Part shown: positions 14,678-27,984 of the stretch, piece after piece | Position numbering within the stretch: position 1 is the first letter of the stretch | How the letters are laid out: the number at the start of each line of letters is the position of its first letter | Assembly: GCF_963662255.1 (NCBI RefSeq) | Contig: NC_085051.1 | Location: forward strand, 56,893,101-56,957,100 | Length of the DNA stretch: 64,000 nucleotides | Direction of reading: 5' to 3' | Origin: Cinclus cinclus | Lineage: Eukaryota > Chordata > Aves > Passeriformes > Cinclidae | The notes under the pieces: generated by a model | Seen by the model: only the letters and a program-made list of their open reading frames with translations | What the model was told of the DNA's origin: nothing | Database searches by the model: none | Position numbers and translations under genes: made by a program

Positions 14678-14736
14678 AAAAAAAAAAAAAACAAACTGAC
14701 ACCATCACTGATATAATTGGCTCTTTTTTTTTTTTT
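14678..14736. repeat. A14 and T13 runs in inverted arrangement
   Basis: A14 at 14678-14691 and T13 at 14724-14736 separated by 32 bases, able to pair as a weak stem. Likely coincidental homopolymers. Confidence 0.8.
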
Positions 14737-17700
14737 CTAAGACTCCAGGGAACCTTTGGTCAAACACAGTACTTTTCTGACTGCTCTGATCTCTCTGCTT
14801 TTGACCACAACAATCACTTAAATATAAAACGAAAGAGGCTTTTGTAGGAGCCTAGAAGATGGGTCTTTATCCCAAGATTTAGTTTCTCATCTCATGTGAA
14901 TTACTGTTATTCACTCATTACAGGTGATTCAGCCAGAGCTGTGTGAAGCCCAAGGATCCTGGATAAGCTGGGCAGAGCCACGTGGAATTCCTGGCTGGGC
15001 ATGCTGAGCTCTCTGCAGTCCCATTCTGACTCCTCCCAGGCTGCCTGCACACAGGAACCAGTGGCACTGACCTTTGTGCCAGGCCAGCAGGGACAGACCA
15101 GATCCCATGTGTCACCCCAAATGCCACACGGCATCCAACAAACCCCAAACTGCCCCTCGACAATGCTGGCTGCTGTTATCCCCACGTCACATCAAGTGCT
15201 TAACCCTCCAGTTTCATTGGTCTGGGCTCCCTCTTCAGCTGTTCAGGGGAACAGATGCTTTCCCAAGCCACTTCAAGCCCTCCAAATTTGACTCACCAGC
15301 TGACAAGGCTACCAAAATTCCCAAATGAGGTGCCTTAGGTGGCTGCCTGATTGCTAGTAAAGCAGCAGTAACTCAGAGCAGGAGTCAAGTGATGCTCACC
15401 TGACATTGCTACCAGGGACAAGGAGCTGCCAGCTGCCTTGTTCCTGTTATGAATGAAACAACTGAATCACAAAGTGAAATAAGCACTGTCTCCACAGACC
15501 CCATCAAGAAAAAAAAAAAAAAAAGAAATGGGACATGAATGAGGAAAGTCTGTCTTTACACTGCTCAGCCCTTGAATTTTTAGCACATTCATACATCAAG
15601 TCCCTGCAAGTCTCTTTGGCCTCTGCAACTTGCGACCATAGAGAAGGACTCCCAGGGTACTGTGTGTCTATCTGGAAATATGCCCCTTGGAATATTCAGA
15701 ATTTACTGTTTTAGCAGTGGAAGATCTGAAGCTGTCAGGTGCCTCTTGCTTACACAGGCTCCAACTATATGTCTTGCTTATAAATCCCTTTGGCCAGGAA
15801 GGAGATACCACAGATCCCCACCAAAACTTATTTCTAGTCTAGGGAGACAAGAAACATCAGGCAAAAACCTTGGGGCCCCTTGCTGAGGCACCACATCAGA
15901 TCAAAACTCAGAATTACAGATTTTTCACCTAGACCTGACATGTTTACAACACAGGGCAGAATCGCACAACAATACGTATTTTTCTACCACAATACAAAAG
16001 TTAGTCAACTTGAAGGCAAGATGATTTTCAAAAAGCTTGTCTGTGCTCACTAAAGTTACACCCCAATGACATCTAAAGTGCAGTTTTTTAGCTCATGTCC
16101 TCATCAAAGTTTAGCACTCTCCATCTGCAAGGCTATATTTTTATTTTGTGGTAGGAAAGCAGTTCTTAATGTTATTGACAATTCCAGTGGGTTCAGCCAT
16201 CAAGTTTCAAACTCATCTCCACAGTCAAGTACTGCTGCTCTAAGACTGGACTGCTGCTCTCAGATCTCTCCCATGAATAAATAATTGATTGAGGACTAAT
16301 GGAAAACCATTGGAGGCTCAGGGAAAGCAGAATGACTGTGCTGTCCTGAGAAAAAGGAATAAAAAGGGGATTATTTTAATACATCATGTTGAAATGCATC
16401 ACCCACAATAGACACATTAAAGATAATGAACCCCTGCAACTTTTCTGGATGGATTTGCAGACATGGAGCAATAGGTGGCCCGGGTCCTCTCTTTGGGGAC
16501 ATCAGTTGTCCTCCATCTCTGTTCTCAGACTCCACAGGACACTGTTTGGGAGTGGTGGTGTGGGAGCTGCTGTGTGCTTTGTCCTGGGCTGTTAACAAGA
16601 AAGCAACCACACCATGACACAGCAGCTGCTTTCCCATCAAGGTTATGTCCAAGAGCATTTGGAATCAGCTTTTAAACACTGGGTTACTTCACGTCCCACC
16701 TCCCATTGTCCCTGTGGTGACTTGGGAAGCACCACAGTGGTACAAACACAAACCCATCCTGCTTCCTCTCCAGCCAATCCCTTAATTTTGCACTACAGGT
16801 ATTGAATCCCTGAGTTTCCCTCGAACACACCTGCATCTCCACAGCCATCCCACCCACCTGGAACTCAACCCTTGGGCATTTGGTTTGCTGCTCCCAACCC
16901 AAGTGCTTGCTGGCACCCCTGGCACCACCAGCAACCATCACCATGGCTGGAATGACTCAAAACAGAGAACACCCAACACGATGACAACGTTTATCAACAG
17001 CCTCTCATCCCTCCACAGCAACCAGGGCAGCTCTGCCCGGGCACGGAGCAGGAGCAGCCAACACCCAGGTGATGCTGGGATGCAGCAGGCTCTGCCCCAG
17101 AGGGATCCAAGCTGTAGGGATCAGGCAGAAACACTTCACACATCCTCAGATGAGCCGGCCTGACAGACTTTTTTGCCAAGTGTTTCTCCAGCCCAGCTTT
17201 TCATCTCAAGCCGGAGCAGTGCACAGCCACATGGCACCTTCATTCCACAGGAGTCAGAGCTCAGTGCTGGTGACACATGATTCAAACATGCAGTGAGCTG
17301 CTCTTAATCCCAGCAGCAGGGCCAGCAGAGCTCCCCTCTGTCCTCAGCTGCCCTTTTCTGGGCAGCTGCAGCTTTTCCTGGCACCTGACTAGAAACCCTG
17401 TGGCTTCTACCTCATGTGCACAAGGTAAAACATGGATTTGGGCTTAGAGCCTTTCTGCATCTTGAAAGGGAAGTGTTTGGGTTTAGCACTGTTCAGCTGC
17501 TAAGGTGGCATCGGGGCTGTTTTTCAGATCCTAGAGACAGCAAGATCCCTTTTTCTGGTGATTTCAGTGTCCTCCTCCAGCAGCACAGCCACAGTGCTCT
17601 CCACTGCACCTGCCCTTTCATCCCTGTCCCATCTGTGCTGTTCAGGGCAGTCAGGGTGCCAGTGCCAGGCAGGCAGTGCCCTGCAGGGAGCTGCAGTGAC

Positions 17701-17907
17701 AGAGGGGGAACCCAGTGCTTCCCCACACCCCACAAAAACCTCAAAGACAAGAGGAAGGCCCTGTGTGTGGCACAGCTGGCAGCTCTGCCCTGGGCAGTGG
17801 ACAGCACTTCACATTGTTCATGTTACAAGCAGTTACAGGAATGAAGGCATTTCCCGGGTGGCTCTGGCCAAGCTCCCCCCACAGAACTTCAGGGAATCGT
17901 AGAAGAG

Positions 17908-18078
17908 AATCACAGAATGGCTGTTGGTTAGAAGGGACCCTAAAGATTATCTCATTCCAACTCAGCTGCCATGGGCACAGACAGCCTCCCCTAGAGCAGG
18001 CTGCTCCAAGCCCCCTCCAGCCTGGCCTTGAACATTTCCAGGGATGGGTCACCCACAGCTTCTCTGGGCAGCCTGTCA
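17908..18078 (-). mobile_element. CR1 LINE 3' fragment
   Basis: Starts with AATCACAGAATGG, the reverse of the CR1 3' tail, followed by the typical inverted text including CTTGAACATTTCCAGGGATG and CTTCTCTGGGCAGCC. 5'-truncated to the non-coding 3' end, as most avian copies are. The right edge is approximate. Confidence 0.88.
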
Positions 18079-21000
18079 GGTGGCAGTCCCACTGACTTCA
18101 GCCAGCCCCTCTCTTCCCTTTCACACACCCCAAATTTTGCCAGACCTTGCTCATATCACACCCTGCTGCTCCACAGCTGCTCCCTAGAACAGGCTGAACC
18201 ATTTCTAGGATCAAGTTGAGCCATTCCTAGGACCAAGTACCACCCAAATGAGTGAGACTGGAAAAGCCTTGCCCTGCCTCCATGCCAGTCCTACATGGGT
18301 CTGTCATTGGTACAAACCACAAGTTACTTCATGACTTTCTGGCACCCACAATCAGCATCACCAGCCAGTGAGTGGGATGGGCTGTACACCCTGAGAGCAA
18401 AACCACAGAGGGGTTAACCCTGCAGTGGGGTGGCAGAAGACCCATGGTAGTACTGAGAGATCTCATAGTCACCAGAGAGCCAGAGGCTGTGACTCACTGG
18501 GAGAGCTGCACAAAAATAGGGCTTTCAGCAAGACCCACAGGAATTTCTGCAGGGAGATTCTTCCCCTAGAGACAGGCAAGGGAACTCGCCTCACCTTTCC
18601 CATCAGGGAGCAGATCCGATGACTGCTCTGCCAGAAGAGGAATTCACTATTGTCCAGCTGGTTGTTTCCAGTCTGGCTAAAAATGGGATCACAGGAAACT
18701 AATTGCTTCACTGGAGGAAAAAAAAGAACCAGTCTGGAGTGACGGAATTATTTTGTAGACTGTTGTTGTTTGGGTTTGTTTCCATCCTGGCTTAAGGAGC
18801 ATTAATGACTTCAGATGGGGGGAGGAAAACCATTAGGGAGAACATGATCCACACAGATACCTCTGGCACACACACACTTCTGTCCCAGCCAGCCTCTACA
18901 GCCCTGATGGCATCCCTCCCTCTTCCAGCCATTCGCAATGCAGGAAGGTGGCTGAGAGCAAAGGGAAATGTTAATTTTTCCCTTTTAATTGGCCTGACTG
19001 GAAGTGCCAGCCTCCCTGCAGCTCAAATACTTGAGCACGTTAGCTATGCTCAACAGCATCTCCAGAAAACCTGCTGTCCCTCTTCAGGGGCAGGGAAACA
19101 AAGGGAAAACATCCCAGAAGAGTGGCTGCTCCTGGCAGAAAGCAGCAAAGCCCAGAGCCTGTGAAATGAAGTTTGTTTGTTTTGATTGTGGAAGCCACGC
19201 TGAATCTTCTGAGACTCATTCTGGTGTCTGGAGAGAGAGAATGAAACCCAAAGCCAAGACAGGTAATTAATGTTGAAATTCCTCCTTACATAACAGCGCT
19301 GGGACAGACACTCACTTGGCCAGTGCTGTGCATGGCTGTGCCAGCACAGCCCAAAGAAAGCATGGCAGCAGTGCCTGTGCTACACCCAGAGGCTCCAGGC
19401 ACCTTACATACTGTGGGCTTCAGGGAAATAGGGGTCATATGGGAATGATGTGCTTTTTCTATAACCCTGCCCTACTGAAGGACAGTTGTCCTTTAACTGC
19501 ATCCCCCAGGGAAGAGCAGAACAACCTGAACTACCCCAAACCACAGCAAGGTCCCCAGGAAGACACAGGAAGAACAAAGACTTAGAAATATTAGGAGCTT
19601 CATTGGAGAAGAGGTGGAGAATTTCAGCATGAGCCTGGTTGTAATAAAGTGGAGAGAAAGTAAGGAAGGCTCTCAGGCAGTCGAACAGTGACTTCAATTA
19701 CCCTGTCCTAGACATGACAGAATGTGAGATATTAAACACTCCATGCCACATTTAACTCATGCACAGGCAACAGCCAGCCCTCCAAACACCATTTTCTCTC
19801 TTCCATGTGTCCCCGTTCCAACATCAGCTTACTGGCAATATTTGGCATTTGCTGCCTTGCTCCCTGGCCACAGGCTGACACTGGGAAGCAGCATCCAACA
19901 GTTCTGGCAGGAATTTGTCCTGACTGTCCTGTGGCTTGGGAAAACTGTCAGTCCTAAAGGACCCCAAGGCAGCTCTGAGTGGAGATGATGAAGGACAGTA
20001 AATAGGGAAGGCTGCAAGATAATTTCCCATTACTTTTATCACACCAAATAGCTGTCCTTCCCCTGGGGCTATCCCTGTCAGGGCAGTCACCAGTTTGAGT
20101 GAGCAGGGAAATTCCACAAGATCAAAAGAGTGTAGGGGGATCTGTGACACAGAGACTTTCCACGCATGAATCCAACTTCAGCCCACTCAAGCCACGGATA
20201 ACCTGTGGCTTTAGGGGTTTGAAAGCTGGTTTCCCTTTGCTCTGGCTCATTTCCAAAACCTCATGAGTTCCAAGAAGCAGCACAGTTTCATATTGCCTTT
20301 TTGGAAAGCAGACAGGGAACTGTGTTTCGAGTGGCTCAGTCACTGATAAAAGATATTTATTTAGCAGATATGGTGCCACAAAGGCTTATTTGGGCATTTT
20401 CTCTTTGTGTAAGGATAGGGGGGGAAAAAACATCAATTCAGGTGGGAGTTACACCAGTCCTGCCAATCTCACACCTACCACCAGCAGATCAGCTGCCATC
20501 CATGGGCCACCCCAACTTCAAAATTGACTCTGCAGGGCAAGGCATGTGCTGACTGATGAATCTCCCCTGGCTTGCTTTATCCCAAGCAGCACTAAGGACA
20601 CTGAGAGCTATCACCCTCCTGTGGGGGCTGGCCCTGGCCCCAAAGAGACCCCAGCAGGAGCAGGACTGGCAGGTCCAGCTCCGGCCCCACGCTGCGATGC
20701 TGCAAGGGTGGAGTGGCCAGGCAGTGCTGCTGTCTGACCTTCCCAGTGGGTGGACTACCTCTCTGGGAGCTTGGCCAGCTGGCAGGAGTCACAGCGTCGC
20801 CTTGGCTTTCTCATTTATCAAGGCTGGACAGAGCAGCAAGAAACAGGAATCAACTGCCAAGGTTTTTGCTCCCTCTGTGCTCAACAGGGTCTGAAGGTAG
20901 AAATTCTGGCTGTAAAGCTGCTGTTTGGCCAACGAGTTTCAAAACACTGCTCAAAAATATATGAGACATTATATGAGTAATATTGGAATAGGGAGCTCCA

Positions 21001-21506
21001 ACTAGGAAGAATAGTTACAAAGTGAAAAAAAAAGGAAAAAAAAAAGAGAAGGTGCAGGAAATGTCAAAGGTTACATTAAGTTGATAAGATTATGTCAAAA
21101 TCCCTAAAGCATAGATAAGCATACAATTCCTCAACTTACAGTTAAGAGATACTCACAGCCAGAGCTAAAAAGCACATTAATTCAGCTTTTAGGCACGAGT
21201 CAACAAGGACATGGGACCCTGCTACATTTTCATGCCCAGGTAAATGTCAAAAGGAAAGTAACAAGATCCAGACAGGGGAAGAGAAAACCCAAAGCCTGCT
21301 TGCTAAATGTCACACACCAGCTCAGGCTCAGCACAAGTGCCACAGAGTCTGGACACTGAGACACACAGCAGCCTCACTACCACAGCCCACGCCGGCTGAC
21401 TGGAACGTCCTTGGAGAGTCTGAAGGGACCACTTCCCACTGCCCCTGCTGCCACAGGTTGGCACATGGCATAATGCCCCCCTGCTACCTTGCACAGCTAG
21501 CCCAGC

Positions 21507-21548
21507 TTTTACCCCTTTTTTACCCCTTTTACCCCTTTTTTACCCCCC
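21507..21548. repeat. T(n)ACCCC tandem repeat
   Basis: Four units of T-run plus ACCCC, with T runs of alternating length 4 and 6, ending in a longer C run. A low-complexity minisatellite. Confidence 0.9.
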
Positions 21549-23569
21549 TCCTCCATCCCCCTTCCTTGTCCAGCTCAACAACCAAAAGATGGCATGACCC
21601 ACTCCGGCCAGGCACCATGACAAAAATGCTTCAGATCAGAAATGCTTCAGATGTGAACACACACATCCTATTGGATAGACTTAGCCGTGGCAGTATGCCT
21701 GGATCAGGGATTTAGCTAGCAAATAAGCTCTCCTACTTGGAAGTAATTTTCTTGATTCATGAGCACTCCCTTACCATGCTGCCGAGAAATTTGTGAAAGC
21801 AGCTCTGGCTGTTAATAATAAATTGTGCTTGTGAAACTTTAATTGATTCAGAAGAAATCAGCTCAGAGTGTGGAGGATCTCCTGTTTCTGAATATATCAC
21901 ATGTGTACATGGTTGAGACTTGAAGGCTTGCTCCCCTTTCCATTGTTGTCAGCTGGAATACTGCCACTGCTTCAGTGGAATAATAACGGGGTAATACAAT
22001 TCCAAGATTAAATTGTGCCCTCAGGCACAGCCTCATAAAAGGGGAGGTTCTCCATCCTATTAACAGCAAAGGTGCCACGACTCAGAGGCCAAATGATGAG
22101 CAATGCTTTGCCCTTGCTCCATGAGAATAGGCCCCATAAAGAGCATCCTGGCCTGCACCAGCAGCTAAGGACAAGCCCCAGCACCAGCTCATCTGGCACA
22201 CAGAGGGCAGAAATAAAGCTGTGCCAAGCATCCTGCCCTGGGTACCACTGGCAGAAGAGGGAATTCCCTCCCACAGAAATTCTGAATTGTGAAACACTTA
22301 TTACTGCAGCACTACCCTGTAATACTTGAAATTTTCCAGTGCGTTATTATTTTTAGTTTATATCTGTATCACTACAGGCAGGTCCGAAACAGAATCTACA
22401 GACAAGGTGTGACAGTGATGCACTACTGATATTAAAAGTTGCTAGGTGGCTTTACAAAATTCCACTGCTTGCATAAAAGTAGAGTAACCCACCTGCTCCC
22501 TGGCATAAAGAACAAAATCTAAACACTAGAATTACTGAGCAAGGAAGCATCAGGTACCAATCTTGCTGCAGCTAAAAGAGTAAGTCAAATTCTCCCTGGA
22601 TAACTACAGCTGATGCTGCAGGCCAAATATTTCAACAAAGTGTCTCTCATTGCATCCCTCACAAATACAGCAATTTCACTCAGTGCAACTCGTTGTGATG
22701 CAAGGAATCTTCCATTTCAGCAAGTCATTTTGTCAGCATTATCTTTCTTTTGAGAAGTTGTACAAAACATTTATTAAGGTTGACAGAGAGACCTTTTCCC
22801 CAGCTATATATACCAGCCTCCCTAATGCCAACCCAGGGCTCATGTTCTCTTACAGTGACGCTGAAAGCTTCCTCGTTTTGAGATGGGTACAAAGATCAAT
22901 AAAATTACTGGATTAACACTGGGCAATTCTGGAGATCTCAGAGCAAATGTTTTCAAAATTTGTGAAATCATATACCTGAATGCCCTTGGTATCAGGGAAC
23001 ATGTTAAAAGTTAGATGAGCAGTTCTGGCTAAAAATATAACAGTAATATTTAGGAGCAGTCTTTAAAAATAAATTTTAAGTAACATAAAATATATTTCAG
23101 TTTTTATGTTTTCTCCTTCTGGTGACCTTTATGTCTTTAAAATAGAATGAAGAGAGCAGAAAAGACAGAAAACCAGTATTCTTGTAGAAAAGTTTATTAG
23201 TTTCAAAAGTTCTAATCTAAACATCCCCTGGGCTCTGGAACTTAAAGATTGAGCCTAATTCTGGTTTCTAAGTCTCCTTTCTTTGTGAACTTGTCTGTAA
23301 TTGTTAACTGTATCTGCATGCACTTTAATTGTGAAATGCCTCCACGAGGATGTATTAGTGACAAAAGGAATGCAGGAACCAAACTCACATCTAATCATTT
23401 ATACCCTCCACAGATAAGCAGTACTGCTTATTTTTATTGCACCAGCACCAGGATTCTCAAACAACATCGAGCTCTCATTGCAAGCATTCACTAAATGAGT
23501 CTGTGCCTGTAAGAGTTCACATGTTTTTATATGCAAATGTAGCAGCTACACCAAAAAAAGAGTGAAAGT

Positions 23570-23690
23570 ATGAGACTGGCATTCAGGCAAAGGTTCTCCA
23601 GCCTTGGGGCAGGTGGATGAACTACACAAACTCTTGAGGCCCCTTCCAGCCGGGCTTTTTAATGACTTATACAAACTCATTATGTGCAGG
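23570..23690 (+). repeat. Possible old LINE fragment (CR1/L3-like)
   Basis: GGTTCTCCAGCCTTGGGGCA and then CTCTTGAGGCCCCTTCCAGC resemble the end of an old LINE, plus orientation. No terminal repeats remain. Could be chance similarity to the short CCCTTCCAGCC motif. Confidence 0.35.
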
Positions 23691-24720
23691 GTTTGCAGGT
23701 TTCAAATCAGTCCCTTTAAATAACCATAAAGGAAAAGTAGACACTAGCAGAGCCAACAACTTGTGTAAGCTATTCAGTAGTCCTTAGTCATGTGGAAAGT
23801 TCTACCAAAGTTCACAGACGATATACAGTGGAGTCAATGGGGCACAGAGATCTGATATGTGGATCTCAAAACAGGACTGCTCTTCGTAAGCATAACTGTA
23901 AATCAGGACTAAACTGTCCTGCACTCTGACTGATTAAACATGACATGGAAACGTGAGAGGCTGGGTTTTTTTTGTTTTTTTTTTTCCTCTCTGCACTTTC
24001 CATTTGATCAAGTGCAGAGAAACAATCCTTTGAGCACTGCATGCCAGAGGCTGTAAAAGAGCCCATCTCACAAGCATGCAACAACCACATCTGAGTGGAA
24101 AACTCTGTGGAAGATGCACTGTCTAGAAGCACAAATCAGTCTAGATGAGCTGTTGACTGTCAGATAAGATAGCCACAGACATCACCACACTCCTGACCCT
24201 CAGAGACATGCCCTTATGTTTTCTAAAGCTGAATGAAGTGTTTCCAGAGACTCCAGCATGAAAATTCCTCATCTCCTCTAAGCATGTTGTTGTAGGGATG
24301 GGATTGCTGGTGGGCTATTCTGTGCCAGTTTCCAGCTTTTAGCTGATATTTTCACCAGATAATCAGCTTATATTTCATCCCTTCTGCTGCTCTCAGAACA
24401 CAGCACATCCTTCATTTTGCTCTGCTTACATTTATGTCCACTCTGGTCTTCGTGGCCCCAATCCCACTCAGCCCTGAGCCTTGGAGCTCTCCCAGGCAGA
24501 GTTCTTGAAACGACAGAGAGCAGATCCCACAGCAGAAGTTATGGAGACTCACACCTATTTTTGCACTGGTTGAGTTGTTTCCCACCCTCTCCTCAGATGC
24601 AAACAACCCTGCCCGCACAGAGAATCATGGGGAAGAGAGGCATAAAATACATCAAACCAGGAAAGATTACCTACAACAGGCATTGACTGTAGCACGTTCA
24701 AGCAAGAATTTCACTGAGCA

Positions 24721-25020
24721 ATAAAACAGTTTGGGTTGGAAGGAACCTTAAAGATCATCTCATTCCAACCCCCACTGCCATCACTCCCGGGGATGGGGCA
24801 TCCACAGCTTCTCTAGGCAACCTGTGCCAGGGCCTCAGCACCCTCATCACAGTAAAGAATTTCTTTTCAATATCTAACCTCAATCTACCCTTCTTCAGCT
24901 TAAGGCCATTCCCCTTGTCTTATCACTGCATACCCCTGCAAAAAGTCTTTCTCCAGCCTTCTTTTAGACCCCTCTTTGATATTAAAAGGCTGATACAAGG
25001 TCTCCAGGCTATAAGGTCTT
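24721..25020 (-). mobile_element. CR1 LINE 3' fragment
   Basis: Inverted CR1 3' region with GGGTTGGAAGGAACCTTAAA, GGGGCATCCACAGCTTCTC and AGTAAAGAATTTCTTTTC in the expected order. Old enough to have lost its terminal ATTCTATG repeats. The right edge is approximate. Confidence 0.88.
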
Positions 25021-27959
25021 TCTCTTTCAGAAAAAGCTTTAAAACACCTCATTGAACCAAAGGCTTATCTTTATTTGCCAAGAAAACAAAGCTATGTGCA
25101 GCACCTAAGCAAACCACCAGTAATCCCTGGATAGCCCCCCAGCCAGGCAGTTTGCCTTGCAGAGCACTGCTGCTATCAGTCACAGATCCAGTTCAACTGC
25201 TCATTTACCTCCCTGGGGGAAGCCCCTTGACTTCAGGGGAAACAAGATCTGGCTCCAGCTGTGAAAAAGGGCATGAGATGAGAATAAACAAAATCACCAG
25301 TTGCAAAAATAAAAAAACACCAAACAAAAAACCAACAACCAAAAAACAGCAAAGAGTGGATGTAAGGAATTCCATGTCTACCTTGTCTTGACCCATGGAA
25401 AAAGCAAACAGCACACTAATAAAAGTTGCTCTGTTAATAGTGGCTGCATGCAATTAGGAAGGGCACTCAGCTTCTGTTTTCATCAAGTAATTTTTAATTG
25501 ATTTTGCTGAAAGACACCTTAGTGTTGTTTCAGTTTACAGGAGTCTTTCCAGCAAAACTGGTCTCCATAAAAGGCTTATGTAAAAAGCTTCCTTCAAGTG
25601 TCACAGGCTCATTGCTTGAACTGGCAGGGAATTAACCTGTTGCAAAAATCCCATTCCCTATAAAAGCCAACAGCCATGAGACACACAGCTGCAGACCTGG
25701 TGGGTCTCCTCCACAAAAAAAGGTGATGATTGCAGAGACCTGGCCAGCATCCTGCAATCTTTCCAGATCCCAGAGGAGAAAGTTTTTCCCTGTCATAGGA
25801 AGTCCCCCACACACTAAGGAGATGTTCTCAGGCAACACACAGAGGACTAAACACTGCCTGTTAATATGCTTATTTTATTTTCTGCAAGACCAGACCATGT
25901 TCTCATCTGGATAATTGCATAATTATCTTTTGCCTTTCAAAAGGACCACTCACACCAGAGCACAGGGATTCTTTGCACACCATCCCACATCCAGAGGTGT
26001 GACAGGGCACCAGCAGACCTCCATCATCTCCAGAGGGGTCAGCTGCATTAGAAACATCAATACAGACACAAAGAAAATGAAATTAGCTGACTAGCATGTG
26101 CCCCCCAGGACAAAAACAAAGTCCTTCAGCCAGCCAGTAACCAGTCCTCACCAGCCTTTCAGCTCCTCTGGCTCCTGGCCAGCTACATTACCTCCATGTT
26201 ACATCACCTGTAGCCTTAAGGATGGATCTGCCCTCGTGCTGTGCCAAGCAGTGAGCTGGGGCATGGAGGTGTCCCTGTTGTCCAACTCTGCACTTCAAGC
26301 TAGCAAAACCACCACTCAAGTACAGGGTGCACAGCTGGCACTGTGTCCTGCATGCTGTATCACCTCTGCAGGTAGTGGAGGTGTGCTCTGAAAAGAGATC
26401 CTCTCAACCCAGGCATCCTGCTAGGGAGATGTATTTGCAAAGAGAGAGAGAAAGGTTTGTCATAGAAATTAAGGCTGTGCCACTAAAGGTCTTACTGTAT
26501 TTTGCTGTAAACCTTGAAGCCTCTTGCTCCAAAAAAACTCCAACCCCTCAACAACCAAATTTAAGGAAATACTTGCATTTGCCCTCAATATGCAAGTAGG
26601 TGACCTTGGCATGTGGATCCACCCACTCCCAAAGCTGTACATCAGCTCGTGCCAAGCTCTGAATTTGAGGGCAGCAGGGCAGACCAGCCATTTTTACAGT
26701 AGTGCTACACAGAAGGAAATGTCCTGCTTTTAAAATAAACCCTTACATTCATCCACTATCTCTCTGCTTTTTAGCAGACTGTGAGTGGACCAGCTTCCTC
26801 ATACATAGTAAACCACTGTGCAACCCAATTCTGCTCAGATATGCTGTTTTGTTTTGTTTCTGGCATGCACAGAAGTCAAAAATATGCTTCCCCTACCCTG
26901 GGAACTGCTGAACTGGAAAGTGAAAGTCGACAAGGGCTGCCTCAAGAAAAATAGCACATACAGCCATTAGGAAAAAAGACAAACCAACCTCCCTATCTGC
27001 AACACAGCCCAGCACAGTAATTTCTTTTAGAAATAATCTCAGAGAAAGCAGCAGTGCACAAATATTGCCCTGTGAGCAAAGATTTGATTTAAAATAACCA
27101 TGATCATTACCTAACATTTTCCTGGCAGCATCCAGCATGAGCTGATCCCAAATACATCCTTGTCCCACTCTTCTGTGGTTAGGGGTGCACTGTGATGTGA
27201 CACGTGAAAAGATTGTTTTCATGTCTAGATGTATTCCCATGTATGATGGGCTAAGGAACCCCCCTATACTTGCTGATTCTTTTTTTTATTTTTTCAGGAA
27301 GCAACTATAAATAGGTGCTGCTAAATTGACAGCTAAACCTCAGCTCAGGGCAAGACAGAGACCTTTCTTTGGTAAGGCCAGAAGGCCATCTCTCCTTTGT
27401 AGTGCTGCAAATGAAGAGAAAAAAAATAATGGTTTTTGAAACTGAAATATCTCTTTTAAAGAGCCCCAAATACATTCAAGGTATGTTTACAGGACTCCCA
27501 TTCTGGCCACAGCTTAGTTACAAAAAAGGAGTTTCCTCAAAATGAGGAGCAAACTCACTGAAAATTTCAGCTGAATCATGAAAACCATCCCATGAGAGAA
27601 CCAATCCAGCTGTAAGCCCAGTTTTAAAATTAAAAATCACATATAGCCAAAATACATCATGTGCCTCAGAACCCCACTCTTGAGGACTTACAGTAGTAAT
27701 TGCAAAAATATTGCTCTACAGCGATTTCAAATTGTTTGTGTGTGGCTAAAAAATGAATCAATGAACACCTGATTTGAGCAGGCACCAGCACTGTCCTGCC
27801 AGGCCACAATGACAAGTTTCAGCTACTTCTTGATGAACTTTCAGTGCTGTCTCTCAAACCTCTCTGGCATTTCAAAGAAGAAAACACTCAGCTTTTGGCA
27901 GCACTTGTGGCAAATGCAACATGACTTACCAGGAGAACACTCATTGCACTGGTAAATGC

Positions 27960-27984
27960 AGATTGAGCAGATTCTGCTCAATCT
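27960..27984. other. Perfect 11-bp hairpin with 3-base loop
   Basis: Arms AGATTGAGCAG and CTGCTCAATCT are exact reverse complements around ATT. More stable than the A+T-rich hairpin at 3333. Too short for a microRNA precursor as it stands. Confidence 0.9.
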
